Assembly: GCF_964204865.1 (NCBI RefSeq)
Contig: NC_135254.1
Span: 8,871,001-8,935,000, forward strand
DNA: 64,000 nucleotides
Source of the DNA: Styela clava
Taxonomy: Eukaryota > Chordata > Ascidiacea > Stolidobranchia > Styelidae
Direction: 5' to 3'
Shown: in pieces, positions 35,787-48,420 of the stretch
How positions within the stretch are numbered: the stretch's first letter is position 1
How the letters are laid out: each line of letters begins with the position of its first letter
The notes under the pieces: generated by a model
What the model was told of the DNA's origin: nothing
What the model saw: only the letters and a program-made list of their open reading frames with translations
Database searches by the model: none
Position numbers and translations under genes: made by a program

Positions 35787-37810
35787 ACTTACAACATAGA
35801 TAATAGCAGTGTGCACTGGAAAACAAAGTATACAAATTAAATTGATAGAACTGACATAAAAAAAGATCAGGATAATATCACCAGACAGTTTAGTAAAGTT
35901 CAACATATAACAGTGTTTTGTTGCATGATAATGTGAAATGAATATAAAAAAAAAACTGAATCATTATTGGGATTCTACGTTTATCTGGTAGTAGACTATC
36001 ACTCTTTTGGTAAATGTACAAATTGGCAATTTGTATTTGGTTCATACAAAAGTGTGACTGGGACACTGGGTATCATCATGCTTTGACTAGATATTTTATC
36101 AAACAGTCGATAAACGAAATAAAGTGGTAAATACTTACTTCAGGATCAGCTCTTCAAAGCCTTCTTACGGGCGGTCAGTACCGGTAGGCCTACGATCATT
36201 ACATAAAACGCCGTGGCTTGATCCCCTCACATTCAGAACTTTTTATGCAATAGCATTTATGTTTGACAATACATTATTATTTCAATCTATATTGAACTAC
36301 GCAATGAGAAACTGGATTTGAACGCCAAAAACAGAGGTTGAACACCTTACTCGCCAATGGCGAGGGAGCTAATTTCTGAAATGAGTTCTCACTACTAGCC
36401 TACATCAGCACAGGCCGTTTCCGAACCTGGATCGATTTTCGTTAATACGGGTTTCAAAAATTCATAAGTAGAAAACTAAGTTCACTTTATGCAAGCGGTA
36501 AACGTTAAAAATCTTAAAAAAATAAATAGAATCAAATTTTCCCACAAAAATGTTCGCGTGATAACCCACCTTTAAGTTTTGCAATGCCTCTAGATCAGTG
36601 GTTCCCAAACTGTGGGTCGCGTGAAGATTTTCCGGGGTCGCCTAATTTGTGTCAAACATTCGTACACAAGTGAATATAGGATTTGAATGGTCGGCTTGCG
36701 GCAGGTATCGTGAAAAAACTAATGTATTTTTCAGCAATAACTCGACATTCATTGTCCAATCGGCACCAAAATTGTTCAGTGAAACTTAACCTCTCTAGCT
36801 GGTCGGCAGGTACCGGTATTAGTAAATGTAATTGAGTGACAGTGTTACGAGCGTCAAAAATATTTTCCGTTTTGTAGCTTTTTTGATCATGTTACATCCG
36901 AATGACTAGTTGACCTTCTGGTACGCGAATCGGATTTTTTGCCAGGCTGCGATAAATTATGTCGGTTTGTTATTGTGTACCAGTGTAGACACTTGGTTAT
37001 CGAATATACGAAGCAAAGTTGCTTTATTTGGTGAATGGCCTTTAATTATGTGTTTGACAAGTATGCTATTGATTGCCTGACGGTGTCTTGGCCGGGTAAT
37101 TACACTTTAGGTTTCGATCAGTTGCGAAAGTAGTTTGTTAATTCGCGCACCTGTCTAAAATCTACGAGTAGGATAAAAGTGAATTTTCGTATTGCAATAT
37201 CACGTATTTAGACGTTTTTTACATAATTTCAAAGCGTTCCGAGCAGTCAAAAACGAAACCACAAATTTTAGCATAATATAAGGCACTCAAAAAATGTGAT
37301 TCCGTAGACGTTTTTTCCTATTTTACTTTCAAATAAAAAATGGAGCAATCTGCAATATAGAATTAAAAATAATGAAGACACTGTTGGTATATACTAAATA
37401 ATATTTTAGCTTTATGTATATTTAGAAGCATCTCACTATTTCCGAAGTATCGTACGCTTTCTTACAATCTACAACATTTTATTGATGCTTTTATGTATTG
37501 CCGGACTCGTTCATTATTTTTTTGGCTAATGTTCGCCGTAAACGTCCACTTGCTCTAGAATCTAGATGACACACTTACAGCCCTTGCCTCGCGATCAGCA
37601 GCTTACGATGGGCAATTCGGGATCTGACGAACCTGCTTCAACTGAGGTAATGACAGAGTGATACGACCATATGGTTTCAAAGTCCACTCCCACCTTAACC
37701 TGTTTTATGTGTAGCGTACCGACAGTCTTTGAAATAAATATCCATGTTCAAAATATCTTCTAATATGATCTGACGTCAAGTTTCTTCTCAATTTTCACTC
37801 TACTTCGTGC

Positions 37811-38388
37811 CAGTGGCGGCGCGTCAATAGTGCCAACCGGGGCTATGCCCCGGTTGTTTTTTTGGTATAATAAAAATTATTCGAAAAGTACCTCAATATC
37901 GGTTGCACAGACTGTCTACACTAGCCATATTCTCCCGACATGGTTGATTTTTCGCTCACAAAGCCTTCGCCGAACGTCGACGGGGCGACGCCGATTTTGC
38001 CCCGGTTGCTCATTGTATATCGTATTCTCTCTTTTATCTTCCACTCGCCGCGTTTGTCTTCTGTTTCTTTTACTAAATCATCGGGGCTAGCCCCGAAATT
38101 ATGACGACACAATGCCGACGTTTCTTACAACAACGTGTTGACATATTCACGCATTCCTTCTCGTTCGTTGGTTGCTTGAAGAGTTGATAGTTTCCTCGCC
38201 TTCGTTTTTGTCGCTTGTTTCGCTATTTGAATCAGTTAGAGACCTTTAGTCCATTTGCTTTCGATTTTCCACATTCCTTTTGAGCTCCTCACTTCTTTCC
38301 GGCTTCGCATTTCTTAGCCTTAGACCTCATAATGAATAAGGTTGATGCACTACTTCGCACTCCGTTTTCGCAGCTGCCGCTGGAACAA
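37811..38388 (+). mobile_element. truncated hAT 5' end, unit 2
   Basis: As for 35209-35786. The aborted transposase start is at 38332. Confidence 0.9.
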
Positions 38389-40413
38389 ACTTACAACATA
38401 GATAATAGCAGTGTGCACTGGAAAACAAAGTATACAAATTAAATTGATAGAACTGACATAAAAAAAGATCAGGATAATATCACCAGACAGTTTAGTAAAG
38501 TTCAACATATAACAGTGTTTTGTTGCATGATAATGTGAAATGAATATAAAAAAAAAACTGAATCATTATTGGGATTCTACGTTTATCTGGTAGTAGACTA
38601 TCACTCTTTTGGTAAATGTACAAATTGGCAATTTGTATTTGGTTCATACAAAAGTGTGACTGGGACACTGGGTATCATCATGCTTTGACTAGATATTTTA
38701 TCAAACAGTCGATAAACGAAATAAAGTGGTAAATACTTACTTCAGGATCAGCTCTTCAAAGCCTTCTTACGGGCGGTCAGTACCGGTAGGCCTACGATCA
38801 TTACATAAAACGCCGTGGCTTGATCCCCTCACATTCAGAACTTTTTATGCAATAGCATTTATGTTTGACAATACATTATTATTTCAATCTATATTGAACT
38901 ACGCAATGAGAAACTGGATTTGAACGCCAAAAACAGAGGTTGAACACCTTACTCGCCAATGGCGAGGGAGCTAATTTCTGAAATGAGTTCTCACTACTAG
39001 CCTACATCAGCACAGGCCGTTTCCGAACCTGGATCGATTTTCGTTAATACGGGTTTCAAAAATTCATAAGTAGAAAACTAAGTTCACTTTATGCAAGCGG
39101 TAAACGTTAAAAATCTTAAAAAAATAAATAGAATCAAATTTTCCCACAAAAATGTTCGCGTGATAACCCACCTTTAAGTTTTGCAATGCCTCTAGATCAG
39201 TGGTTCCCAAACTGTGGGTCGCGTGAAGATTTTCCGGGGTCGCCTAATTTGTGTCAAACATTCGTACACAAGTGAATATAGGATTTGAATGGTCGGCTTG
39301 CGGCAGGTATCGTGAAAAAACTAATGTATTTTTCAGCAATAACTCGACATTCATTGTCCAATCGGCACCAAAATTGTTCAGTGAAACTTAACCTCTCTAG
39401 CTGGTCGGCAGGTACCGGTATTAGTAAATGTAATTGAGTGACAGTGTTACGAGCGTCAAAAATATTTTCCGTTTTGTAGCTTTTTTGATCATGTTACATC
39501 CGAATGACTAGTTGACCTTCTGGTACGCGAATCGGATTTTTTGCCAGGCTGCGATAAATTATGTCGGTTTGTTATTGTGTACCAGTGTAGACACTTGGTT
39601 ATCGAATATACGAAGCAAAGTTGCTTTATTTGGTGAATGGCCTTTAATTATGTGTTTGACAAGTATGCTATTGATTGCCTGACGGTGTCTTGGCCGGGTA
39701 ATTACACTTTAGGTTTCGATCAGTTGCGAAAGTAGTTTGTTAATTCGCGCACCTGTCTAAAATCTACGAGTAGGATAAAAGTGAATTTTCGTATTGCAAT
39801 ATCACGTATTTAGACGTTTTTTACATAATTTCAAAGCGTTCCGAGCAGTCAAAAACGAAACCACAAATTTTAGCATAATATAAGGCACTCAAAAAATGTG
39901 ATTCCGTAGACGTTTTTTCCTATTTTACTTTCAAATAAAAAATGGAGCAATCTGCAATATAGAATTAAAAATAATGAAGACACTGTTGGTATATACTAAA
40001 TAATATTTTAGCTTTATGTATATTTAGAAGCATCTCACTATTTCCAAAGTTTCGTACCCTTTCTTACAATCTACAACATTTTATTGATGCTTTTATGTAT
40101 TGCCGGACTCGTTCATTATTTTTTTTGGCTAATGTTCGCCGTAAACGTCCACTTGCTCTAGAATCTAGATGACACACTTACAGCCCTTGCCTCGCGATCA
40201 GCAGCTTACGATGGGCAATTCGGGATCTGACGAACCTGCTTCAACTGAGGTAATGACAGAGTGATACGACCATATGGTTTCAAAGTCCACTCCCACCTTA
40301 ACCTGTTTTATGTGTAGCGTACCGACAGTCTTTGAAATAAATATCCATGTTCAAAATATCTTCTAATATGATCTGACGTCAAGTTTCTTCTCAATTTTCA
40401 CTCTACTTCGTGC

Positions 40414-43250
40414 CAGTGGCGGCGCGTCAATAGTGCCAACCGGGGCCATGACCCGGTTGTTTTTTTGGTATAATAAAAATTATTCGAAAAGTACCTCAAT
40501 ATCGGTTGCACAGACTGTCTACACTAGCCATATTCTCCCGACATGGTTCATTTTTCGCTCACAAAGCCTTCGCCGAACGTCGACGGGGCGACGCCGATTT
40601 TGCCCCGGTTGCTCATTGTATATCGTATTCTCTCTTTTATCTTCCACTCGCCGCGTTTGTCTTCTGTTTCTTTTACTAAATCATCGGGGCTAGCCCCGAA
40701 ATTATGACGACACAATGCCGACGTTTCTTACAACAACGTGTTGACATATTCACGCATTCCTTCTCGTTCGTTGGTTGCTTGAAGAGTTGATAGTTTCCTC
40801 GCCTTCGTTTTTGTCGCTTGTTTCGCTATTTGAATCAGTTAGAGACCTTTAGTCCATTTGCTTTCGATTTTCCACATTCCTTTTGAGCTCCTCACTTCTT
40901 TCCGGCTTCGCATTTCTTAGCCTTAGACCTCATAATGAATAAGGTTGATGCACTACTTCGCACTCCGTTTTCGCAGCTGCCGCTGGAACAAAAATTAGAG
41001 GTACAACGTCTTGGGCCTTATCAACCAAAAAATTGTTCACTGGAACAATTCCATGACGGAGGAAAGCGTCGGCGTACATTCTGCGCAGAAACTTGGTATA
41101 AAAAACACGAATGGTTGTGTTACAGCGAGGACAAAAATGCACTTTTTTGTTTTTATTGCCTACTTTTTGCTACCGCCCGTGACTCACGTTGGTGTAAATT
41201 TGGTTTTAGAGATCTTAAACATCTTTCCGAGCGTGCCAGGGATCATCAATCTTCTATGGAGCATCTGAACAATGCAGTAAAATATCGAACATTCGGAAAT
41301 GTTAATATTGCAGCACAGTTGGATGAAGGACGCGCGGTTTCTATTCGTCGGCACAACCAAAACGTCGAGAAAAACCGCCATGTTCTCGGTCGATTGATAG
41401 ATGTTTTGAAGTTCATTGGTTGTCACGTCACGAGCTGTCCCTCCGTGGGCACGATGAACGGGCTGGCTCTTCTAATAGAGGGGTATTTTTGGATATGGTG
41501 GAATACACCGCGTCCCTATTTACAGTATTGAGAGATCATCTTGATGCCGCAACTGTTTCGAAAGGGACATCTAAGGATATCCAAAATGATTTGCTCGACT
41601 CAATGTATAAAATTTATTTACAACATTTGGCTCTGGAAATTGACGGCTCAAAGGCTCTTGGCTCAAACTTATGACGGCGCGGCAGTCGTGAGTGGGTCGA
41701 AACATGGTGTTCAAGTTTATATAAAAGAAGATTTTCCTCATGCGCATTTTTACATTGTTATGCACACCAATTTAACCTCGTTATTAAAAATATGTGTCTT
41801 GATACCCCTCTCGTCCGTATATTTTTTGCAAATGTTTCGGGGTTTTCTACAATTTTTTCCGTTTCGCCGAAGCACTCTGACCTCCTTCGCCAGATATGTA
41901 GCCGCCGTCTCCCAGCTTGTGCACCAACACGTTGGAACTTCCAATCACGCGTGGTGCAGGGCGTGTCCGAAATTAGGTCTGAGCTCATTGAGTGTTTCAA
42001 TGGCATTCAGAGCTCTCCGGTTTGGGACGAACGCTCTGTGAGGGAGGCGGCAGGTCTAAAGCGTCTGCTAGAAGATGGTGAGTTTTCATTTTTTCTCGCT
42101 TTTTTCTCCACAATATTCTATCACGTGGATGTATTATATGGCGCATTGCAGTCAAGGCTAATGGATGGAGCGTCTGTGCAGTCGTGTATTTCAGACTTCT
42201 GCGATGCTGTATCTCGTTTTCGGGAAACAATAAAATACGACGACACATGGGGTGCTTCGTTTACGCCGCGGGCAAACAACGCAGCGTTTGATTTTGTCTG
42301 CAAAGGAATGCTGTGACATTCTGGTGAAGCAAATAGGCGATCGTCTGCGCACTGAACACCTTGCCGCGTTCTCTTTGATGAACCCCAAAAATTTTTCAAA
42401 ATTTGCACGTCAATTTCCCATCCATTTGTTGGCTACTGTCTCCAAATTTTACCCCATGATAAACGTGGGTAAATTGGAAAATGAATTGCGATGTATATAC
42501 ACCAATCAAACTTTTTTGAACATCACATCAACTTGCGCGCTCTATGGGTTCCTCATAGATACCACTCTAGTAACTACCTTTGCGGCGTCTGCAAAATTTC
42601 TGGACATCATTTTGACGACGCCTACTTCTTCCGCCGACGCAGAGCGAACATTCAGCACGCTGAAGCGTATTAAAACGTATCTCAGAAACACAATGAAGCA
42701 AGATAGATTAAATTCCTTGGCTGTTTTATCCATTCACAGAGACGTTATTTCTGGGATGCATGACTTTAATCAGCGCGTTATTGTGCATTTTGCTTCCAAG
42801 AAACCGCGGCGTGTTGCATATATGCTCAAGCAGTAGAAGTATAGCAGCATATATATCTATGAGTGAGCGACGCATGTCCTTATCTTTGCATTACCGTTCC
42901 TTTCTTCATAGTAACGTTTTAAACCTTATTTTAGGTTTTGTCTGCTTTCCCGAAGTTTCTGTTAATATGTCATTGTATTTATCTGGGTAAATATTGCCTT
43001 TCCTTTTGAAAGAGGTTTCAAAATAAACTATGTCTATATTTATTAATCCCTTGACTTGGACCGGTTTTAAAGACACTTTCTTATCGTTAAAAATTGTCGC
43101 TTTTGCCGAGTGGTTGTTACCGATGGAATGGTTTTTATACTCATAAAATGATGGGAGAACTTACAGCGCTCATCCTGTCCCCGTAGATGGGGGTGACTTG
43201 GTCCCGCAGTAGCTTGCCCCGGTTGTCAAAATGACCACGCGCCGCCACTG
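40414..43250 (+). mobile_element. complete hAT transposon with perfect target-site duplication
   Basis: The 2837-base element has terminal inverted repeats cagtggcggcgcg / cgcgccgccactg and is flanked by identical 8-base direct repeats cttcgtgc (40406-40413 and 43251-43258), the hallmark size for hAT elements. It carries a broken transposase (40935-42836). The intact target duplication shows no later rearrangement at the outer ends of this copy. Confidence 0.97.
40935..42836 (+). pseudogene. hAT transposase, frameshifted
   Basis: The reading frame is spread over several phases. The N-terminal part (40935 to about 41426) has a TTF-type zinc finger (WYKKHEWLCYS ... FCFYCLLF). Frame 2 (41432 to about 41655) continues with ELSLRGHDE. 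Further pieces hold YDGAAVVSG...GVQ, then RWNFQSR, and the last piece (about 42300-42836) has the hAT dimerisation region (TTPTSSADAERTFSTLKRIKTYLR). The first break is a 5-base tandem duplication, gtcac-gtcac at 41422-41431. At least three other phase shifts follow (around 41650, 41790 and 42250-42310), and sequence seems missing before YDGAA. It cannot make an active enzyme. The closest relatives would be ZMYM1-like hAT transposases. Confidence 0.93.
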
Positions 43251-43258
43251 CTTCGTGC

Positions 43259-45549
43259 TATTTTACGTCATTTATTTACAACTCGAACAGTGAACGATCC
43301 AAAACAACCAAACACTCCCAAAGGAACGAAAAGCATAAAATAACAGATACCAGGCAGTAAAATACAAGAAAGACCATATACACAATGAAAACACTGACGA
43401 ACCCCGAAATGTAAAACAACTCTCAATAAAAGCCAAATGACCCCCAGAATCTGGTACAATAAATTAGCTACTACAATTTGCAAAACAGGCCGAAAATAAC
43501 TTATGACAGGCATTTTAAAAGACGATAAACAATTTTATATGTGGACAACATTTGAACAGTACTGAAAAGGGCTAATTCCCTGACAACAACCAAAAATGCA
43601 ACGGTAAATGAACTGCAATTGTACTGCACTCAAACAATAATATCATCCTACTGTGTAGCATGAAAATATCTAAAAAAATCCCCATCCCGCAATCACACAA
43701 CCACAAACAACATCTCTGATAACCCAACGGAGACCAGAGGCACTCACGACCAGAATCCAACTGTAAAACACACACGATTGCAACCTGCCCAAAGTGACTA
43801 TAACACTTATGCATCTTTTCCGTAAAACGTGCAGCTATTGGAAGTGGGACAACTAAGGAACATTTTAAAATCATTTTCATGTAGTTACCTTATGTGCGCT
43901 ACGAAACTGAAAGATAAACAGCCTCGTCTTGCGGCCTAATTGCTTTTGTCCCAATCCTGGCGTGTTCGCCATTGTCACAGTTTAGGTTTTGCTGCTGTGT
44001 TTAAATAAATCAGAAGACTAAACATTCCGGATTGGTTGTTTATTGTACGGCACACTTATAACAGCAAACACAACTCAAAAGCAGCCGACGACCAGCCTTT
44101 CTCGACGAGAAGAGACCGGAAAAATACTATTCTATCTCGCACCTTGTGCGTGCATGTAGTCCAGACCTGACTAAAACTGCCTAAATCATGGGCCTGGAAA
44201 ATAGTCAAATGGTTCAGAGAAATATAAAAAGATATTAACACAAACACGGACATATTCAACTTCGAATGAAATATTCAATTGTTTATTATTAGTTTATATC
44301 TTGATATTCTAGAGGGCGTTATTAACATAAGTAAAAAATCATATTGATCGCGAGATGTCGCAAAATATTCGAGAACAATTGAAAATTGAAACCGGAACGT
44401 CGATTACTATTCGCTCGCCTTGCGCCGCACATTTAGATATGATAATACGAATATATTTTGTTTGATTGAATTAATATCGGTTAAATATACACACTGTTCT
44501 AGAACAGTTTTCTCTAAATCTCAAATTAAAGGCGTCGAATGTTGGAAATGTCATTCCAATAAATTTATTACAAATCAGATACAGTAAAGTGTCGTTATAA
44601 ATTCCAAAGCAAATTTGCGCTAAGAAGTTTCATATACCGGTAGTGTTGAACCAACGCTGCCGGAAGACACAATTTGGTAAAATACTTAAATTCCAGAAAT
44701 GATCCATATTTCAAATAACTGCAGTCATATGCATGAGAAAATTTGACCGAATAGCCTGCTCATTAATGGCGTGTGATATTTGAATTTTTCAATATTATTC
44801 GAAACTTGGTACCGTATCAATCAATATTGGCTGTTAGCGGTAACATCAATTGGTGACTTTTTATCGAAAATTGAAACATATTAGTGACAGCGATTTATAA
44901 GGACTCGTTAGGTATCCCGTCAGTTAGTTCAATCAACAGCACAAATCATATCTGAAAGTTTGAGCGTCTATGCTTGTTGATAATCCATTTGACAATGCAT
45001 ATGCAATGAAACCATTTATCAATTTTAAGCTCAGTGAAGAGGGCTCAAAATTTTAATATTAATGCAAAAAGGCTGAACTGAAAAAAGGCTTTTGTCCAAA
45101 CGACTAAAGAATTGCAAATAAAATTTATATACAGGTACCGTAGTTAGCTGAAATAATGCGGATTTTATTTGGTTCTACAATTTATAAAATTTTGTGTAAT
45201 GCAGCCAGCTCTATTAGTATGATAAAACTATTACTGTATTAGAGTGCAGTATATTTTTGAATTCCTCATGTGGTTGGGTTTTCCTTAAATGAAGTCTTAA
45301 TGTGAAAGTAATTTGTTTTGAGCTCAGCCATGGCAGCATGGTACAAGACAAAACACATTAGATGGAAATTCAGAGAAGTGCCGGCAAATAGAATTACAAA
45401 ACACCTAATTATAAATCAATTCCTAAACTTGTTTCCAGTCTACAACCTTCTTTTGGTCCTAGCCTACTTCGGTATAGACTCCTTCACCCTTCCCTTTAAT
45501 ATTTAACCGTGATTGATGTCGTTTCACTTATCATATTATTGTTTCACAG
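43259..45549. other. noncoding spacer between hAT and DUSP12
   Basis: No gene is recognised. The open frames at 43.3-44.3 kb on the minus strand have no family signature. The final part is the presumed DUSP12 promoter and 5' region, ending at a splice acceptor (tgtttcacag) at 45549. Confidence 0.5.
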
Positions 45550-45552
45550 GAA

Positions 45553-46443
45553 ATGCATGTGATAGAAGATAATCTTTGTTTAGGGAGCATAAAGGATACA
45601 AATGAAGTTGACAACTTACAAAAGGAGGGAATTGGGTACATTTTGACATTGGATATTAAACCTCTGGCCTCCAACTTGACTGGTCATTTTTGCACAAAAT
45701 TTGTGCCTTTGGAAGACATTGAAGCTGCCGATATTTTGGGAAAACTTCCAGAGTGCTTAAGCTTTTGTGATAATGCAGTCAAAAATGGCAAACTTTTGGT
45801 ACATTGCCATGCGGGCGTGTCAAGAAGTGTATGTATTGTTACTGCCTATTTAATGAAAAAGTATTCAATAACTTTAATGGAAGCTGAAGAAAGAGTACGG
45901 GCAGTGAAAGGGGATATACAAATGAATGCTGGATTTGTTCACCAACTACTCCTTTTTGAAACTATGAAATGGAAGGTGGATGAGGATCACCCAGTTTATA
46001 AAAAGCACAAGTTCAAAATGTTAAAACATGAAATTGAGAACGAGGGTCACCAACAGTTATCTTCTTCTTTCATAGCTGACAACCCTATGATGTCTAGCAA
46101 CAAGAGCGGATCAAATAGCTGTGTCTACAAGTGCAAAAAATGCCGAAAACCGGTATTTGAACAAAGAAATATATATCCTCATGAAATTGATAGCTCAAAA
46201 GCATTTCATGCCAAACTTTCTGAAATAAACACTGTCATGAAATGCAGCTCATATTTTCTTGAACCCATCAAATGGATGGAAAAAAATATAACTTCAAATT
46301 TAAATGGCAGACTTGATTGTCCCTATTGCTCTTTTCGAATTGGAAGATTTAACTGGGCAGGAACTCAATGTTCATGTGGACGTTGGGTTACCCCAGCTTT
46401 ACAAATACATGCTAGCAATGTGGATAAAACTGCAATAAATTAA
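45553..46443 (+). CDS. DUSP12: dual specificity phosphatase 12
   Basis: A 296-residue atypical dual-specificity phosphatase of the DUSP12/Yvh1 family, which in other species binds zinc and helps release Mrt4 during late 60S ribosome maturation. The phosphatase domain covers about residues 1-150, with the signature HCHAGVSRS (His84, Cys85 nucleophile, Arg91) and a likely general-acid Asp55 in PLEDIE. The C-terminal zinc region has CKKCRKPVF, then the family's DCPYC and QCSCGRWVTPALQIH. The length is slightly under the vertebrate 340 because the N-terminal extension is absent. The coding region is one exon, with an acceptor ending 3 bases before the ATG, so the 5' end comes from an upstream exon or spliced leader. 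The stop overlaps an AATAAA-like string; another AATAAA is at 46949. Confidence 0.96.
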   Translation: MHVIEDNLCLGSIKDTNEVDNLQKEGIGYILTLDIKPLASNLTGHFCTKFVPLEDIEAADILGKLPECLSFCDNAVKNGKLLVHCHAGVSRSVCIVTAYLMKKYSITLMEAEERVRAVKGDIQMNAGFVHQLLLFETMKWKVDEDHPVYKKHKFKMLKHEIENEGHQQLSSSFIADNPMMSSNKSGSNSCVYKCKKCRKPVFEQRNIYPHEIDSSKAFHAKLSEINTVMKCSSYFLEPIKWMEKNITSNLNGRLDCPYCSFRIGRFNWAGTQCSCGRWVTPALQIHASNVDKTAIN

Positions 46444-46525
46444 AAACAAAATTTACCTGGATTGTTCAGTTTGATAATAAGGAGCTACATTCATTTGGAG
46501 GAGCCTTTATGGTTCAAAATGTACT

Positions 46526-46710
46526 AGAACCCATCAAATAGATGGAAAAAACTATCACTTCAAATTTAGGTGGAAGAATTGATTGCCCATATTGCTCTTT
46601 TCGAATTGGAAGATTATCTGGGCAGGAACTCAATGTTCATGCGGACATTGGGTTACCTCAGCTTTACACATACATGCTAAAAAATTCATCAAGATTGTAC
46701 AGTTTCGTAA
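46526..46710 (+). pseudogene. tandem partial duplicate of the DUSP12 3' end
   Basis: This repeats the last part of DUSP12 (from EPIKWME through the zinc-binding tail). It has an in-frame TAG (Lys-stop-Met) at the start, and a one-base loss after GRL throws the rest (QCSCGHWVTSALHIH in another phase) out of frame. It lies 80 bases past the real stop, so it sits in the likely 3' UTR. Without it DUSP12 keeps its own complete tail. Confidence 0.85.
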
Positions 46711-46799
46711 TAAGGTGCTGCGTTCATTTGGAAGAGCCTTTTTTGGTTCAAATGTTCTACACTCTGGTTGGCATTTGAGCCAAAGGCACAGCTGAATCT

Positions 46800-48420
46800 A
46801 CCTCCGTCTTGCCATTACTTCGAAGCAATGACAGAATTCAGTTGGGTATAGGCAAGCTTGACTGCTCAGAATAGCAAAATGCAAACCATCTTGAACCAGA
46901 GATGGACTTTCTTTGGTTCAAAGTTCCCCTTTAATGTATTTCCCTTTAAAATAAAGTACAAACTTGCGGTCAAATTAGACCCGACTCTACTAACTGTCTA
47001 AAGCTATGGCCTATTCTTTAATTTCATATCATGGAATAATTATAAGGTATCTAAATCATATTTATTTGAAATAACTCAATTGCAAATACATATGTTGTTC
47101 ATTTTATATATAGAGTCCCACAGACAAAGCCTGAAAATAGAATGAGTTTGAGTCGATAGAATTCTCAGAACTTACAGTTAAGTGATGACACACTGCCCTC
47201 TTCACCCACGTTTACCTTACGCTGGGGGAATGAAAGAATGATATTGTTTGTCCTGCGAGAAGATGCCCATATTGTACAATACAACTCTCAAGTGATTCAA
47301 CAATTTATATTCATGGATATTGCAGTCAGTGAAATCAAGTCAAAGGCACTTTAGTATATAATTTATATATAAACAAACAGTAAAGCCATGTAAGTTTGGA
47401 AAAATATAAACTGGGAAGATGAATTAAAATTACATGCAAATACCTGAAACTCACAAACAATACTTTCTTAGTTAAGACTCGAAATAGCATGTGTATCTAA
47501 TACAGAAAAAATTAGTGCCATGGAGTAAGTAATATTCTAATTGAAGCTGTAGTTGTATCATGATCTCACAGAAGGTTCTGTGACAGTCTACTAAAACGAA
47601 ATGGAATCTACTTAACCATGGTATAAGTGCGAATTTTGCACATGACAGATTTCTTGTTATATGCGAAATATGTCATCATTTTGCTAAAATACTGTAAGTA
47701 GAAAAATTATAAAAACTTAGCTGGACTAATGATATGAGCACAACGACATGGTAGCAAACTTGAACCATTGCTGTATATTCTTCCTAATAATACTGGTATG
47801 TTTCGAAAATACATATTTTTGATAAATGCGTGTCTGCGAGTCATGGCTTAGTTTGGCATTGAAGTGAAAGCAGCAAATTTTTGACAAGATATTCAGAAAA
47901 TAAGTTATTTAACAAAAATCGAATGCTGAATCGGTTCAGTGGAGTTCCAAATATACAGAGGCAAGTTTGGTTATCTCCTTCACACAATTCAACATATTGC
48001 ATAATATATAATAAACTGAATATACCAGGGTTCCAGAACCCACAGGTCTTGATTGTCTTTGATTTTGGAATGTGCATCTAATAAGAGGGTATACTGTAAT
48101 TTAATTGCTGAGGAAAGATAATTTTATATGTATGATTTTTAGTGCCTCTTCAGAAGCATCTTCCTTACGGCTCTTAGTACCAAATGAGAAAATGTACAGA
48201 CATGTATGCTACTATTTTGCTTCTGATAAAGATTGTTTCACTTGGGCTTCAGCTAAGCCGGAAAATATTTTAAAAATTATAGGATATTGCTTCATTGCCC
48301 CAAACATGTATATTCGGACATATCGATTGCGACTGGTCTACAGTAACAATCATTAGGTAAATCTCAATGGTTAATTAAAATTAGGGGATATGCTTTCCCT
48401 GAATAAAATCATGCTGCACT
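46800..48420. other. 3' flanks of DUSP12 and the DRAM-like gene
   Basis: The region is noncoding. It contains the probable 3' UTRs of two converging genes. Short open frames here are not supported by any motif. Confidence 0.5.

Larger units (their letters stand above)
33200..40991 (+). repeat. 2602-base unit in three tandem copies
   Basis: Units are 33200-35801, 35802-38403 and 38404-40991; the third continues into the full hAT element. Period is 2602 (one extra base in unit 3 near 40123). Each unit is about 2.0 kb of flanking DNA plus the first 578 bases of the hAT element. Units differ at only a handful of bases (for example 33611 T versus G; 35243 C versus T; a cluster near 40046-40055). 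Both internal junctions have the same 15-base filler (acttacaacatagat) after ctggaacaa, so one end-joining event was followed by amplification. It is very recent, or partly an assembly artefact. Confidence 0.92.

Noticed and set aside
41541-42041. Separate genes in each long frame of the hAT element
   Set aside because: The frames are successive pieces of one frameshifted transposase.
45318-45506. 62-residue frame upstream of DUSP12 as its first exon
   Set aside because: It ends in a stop before the acceptor, has no convincing donor and no likeness to DUSP12 N-termini.
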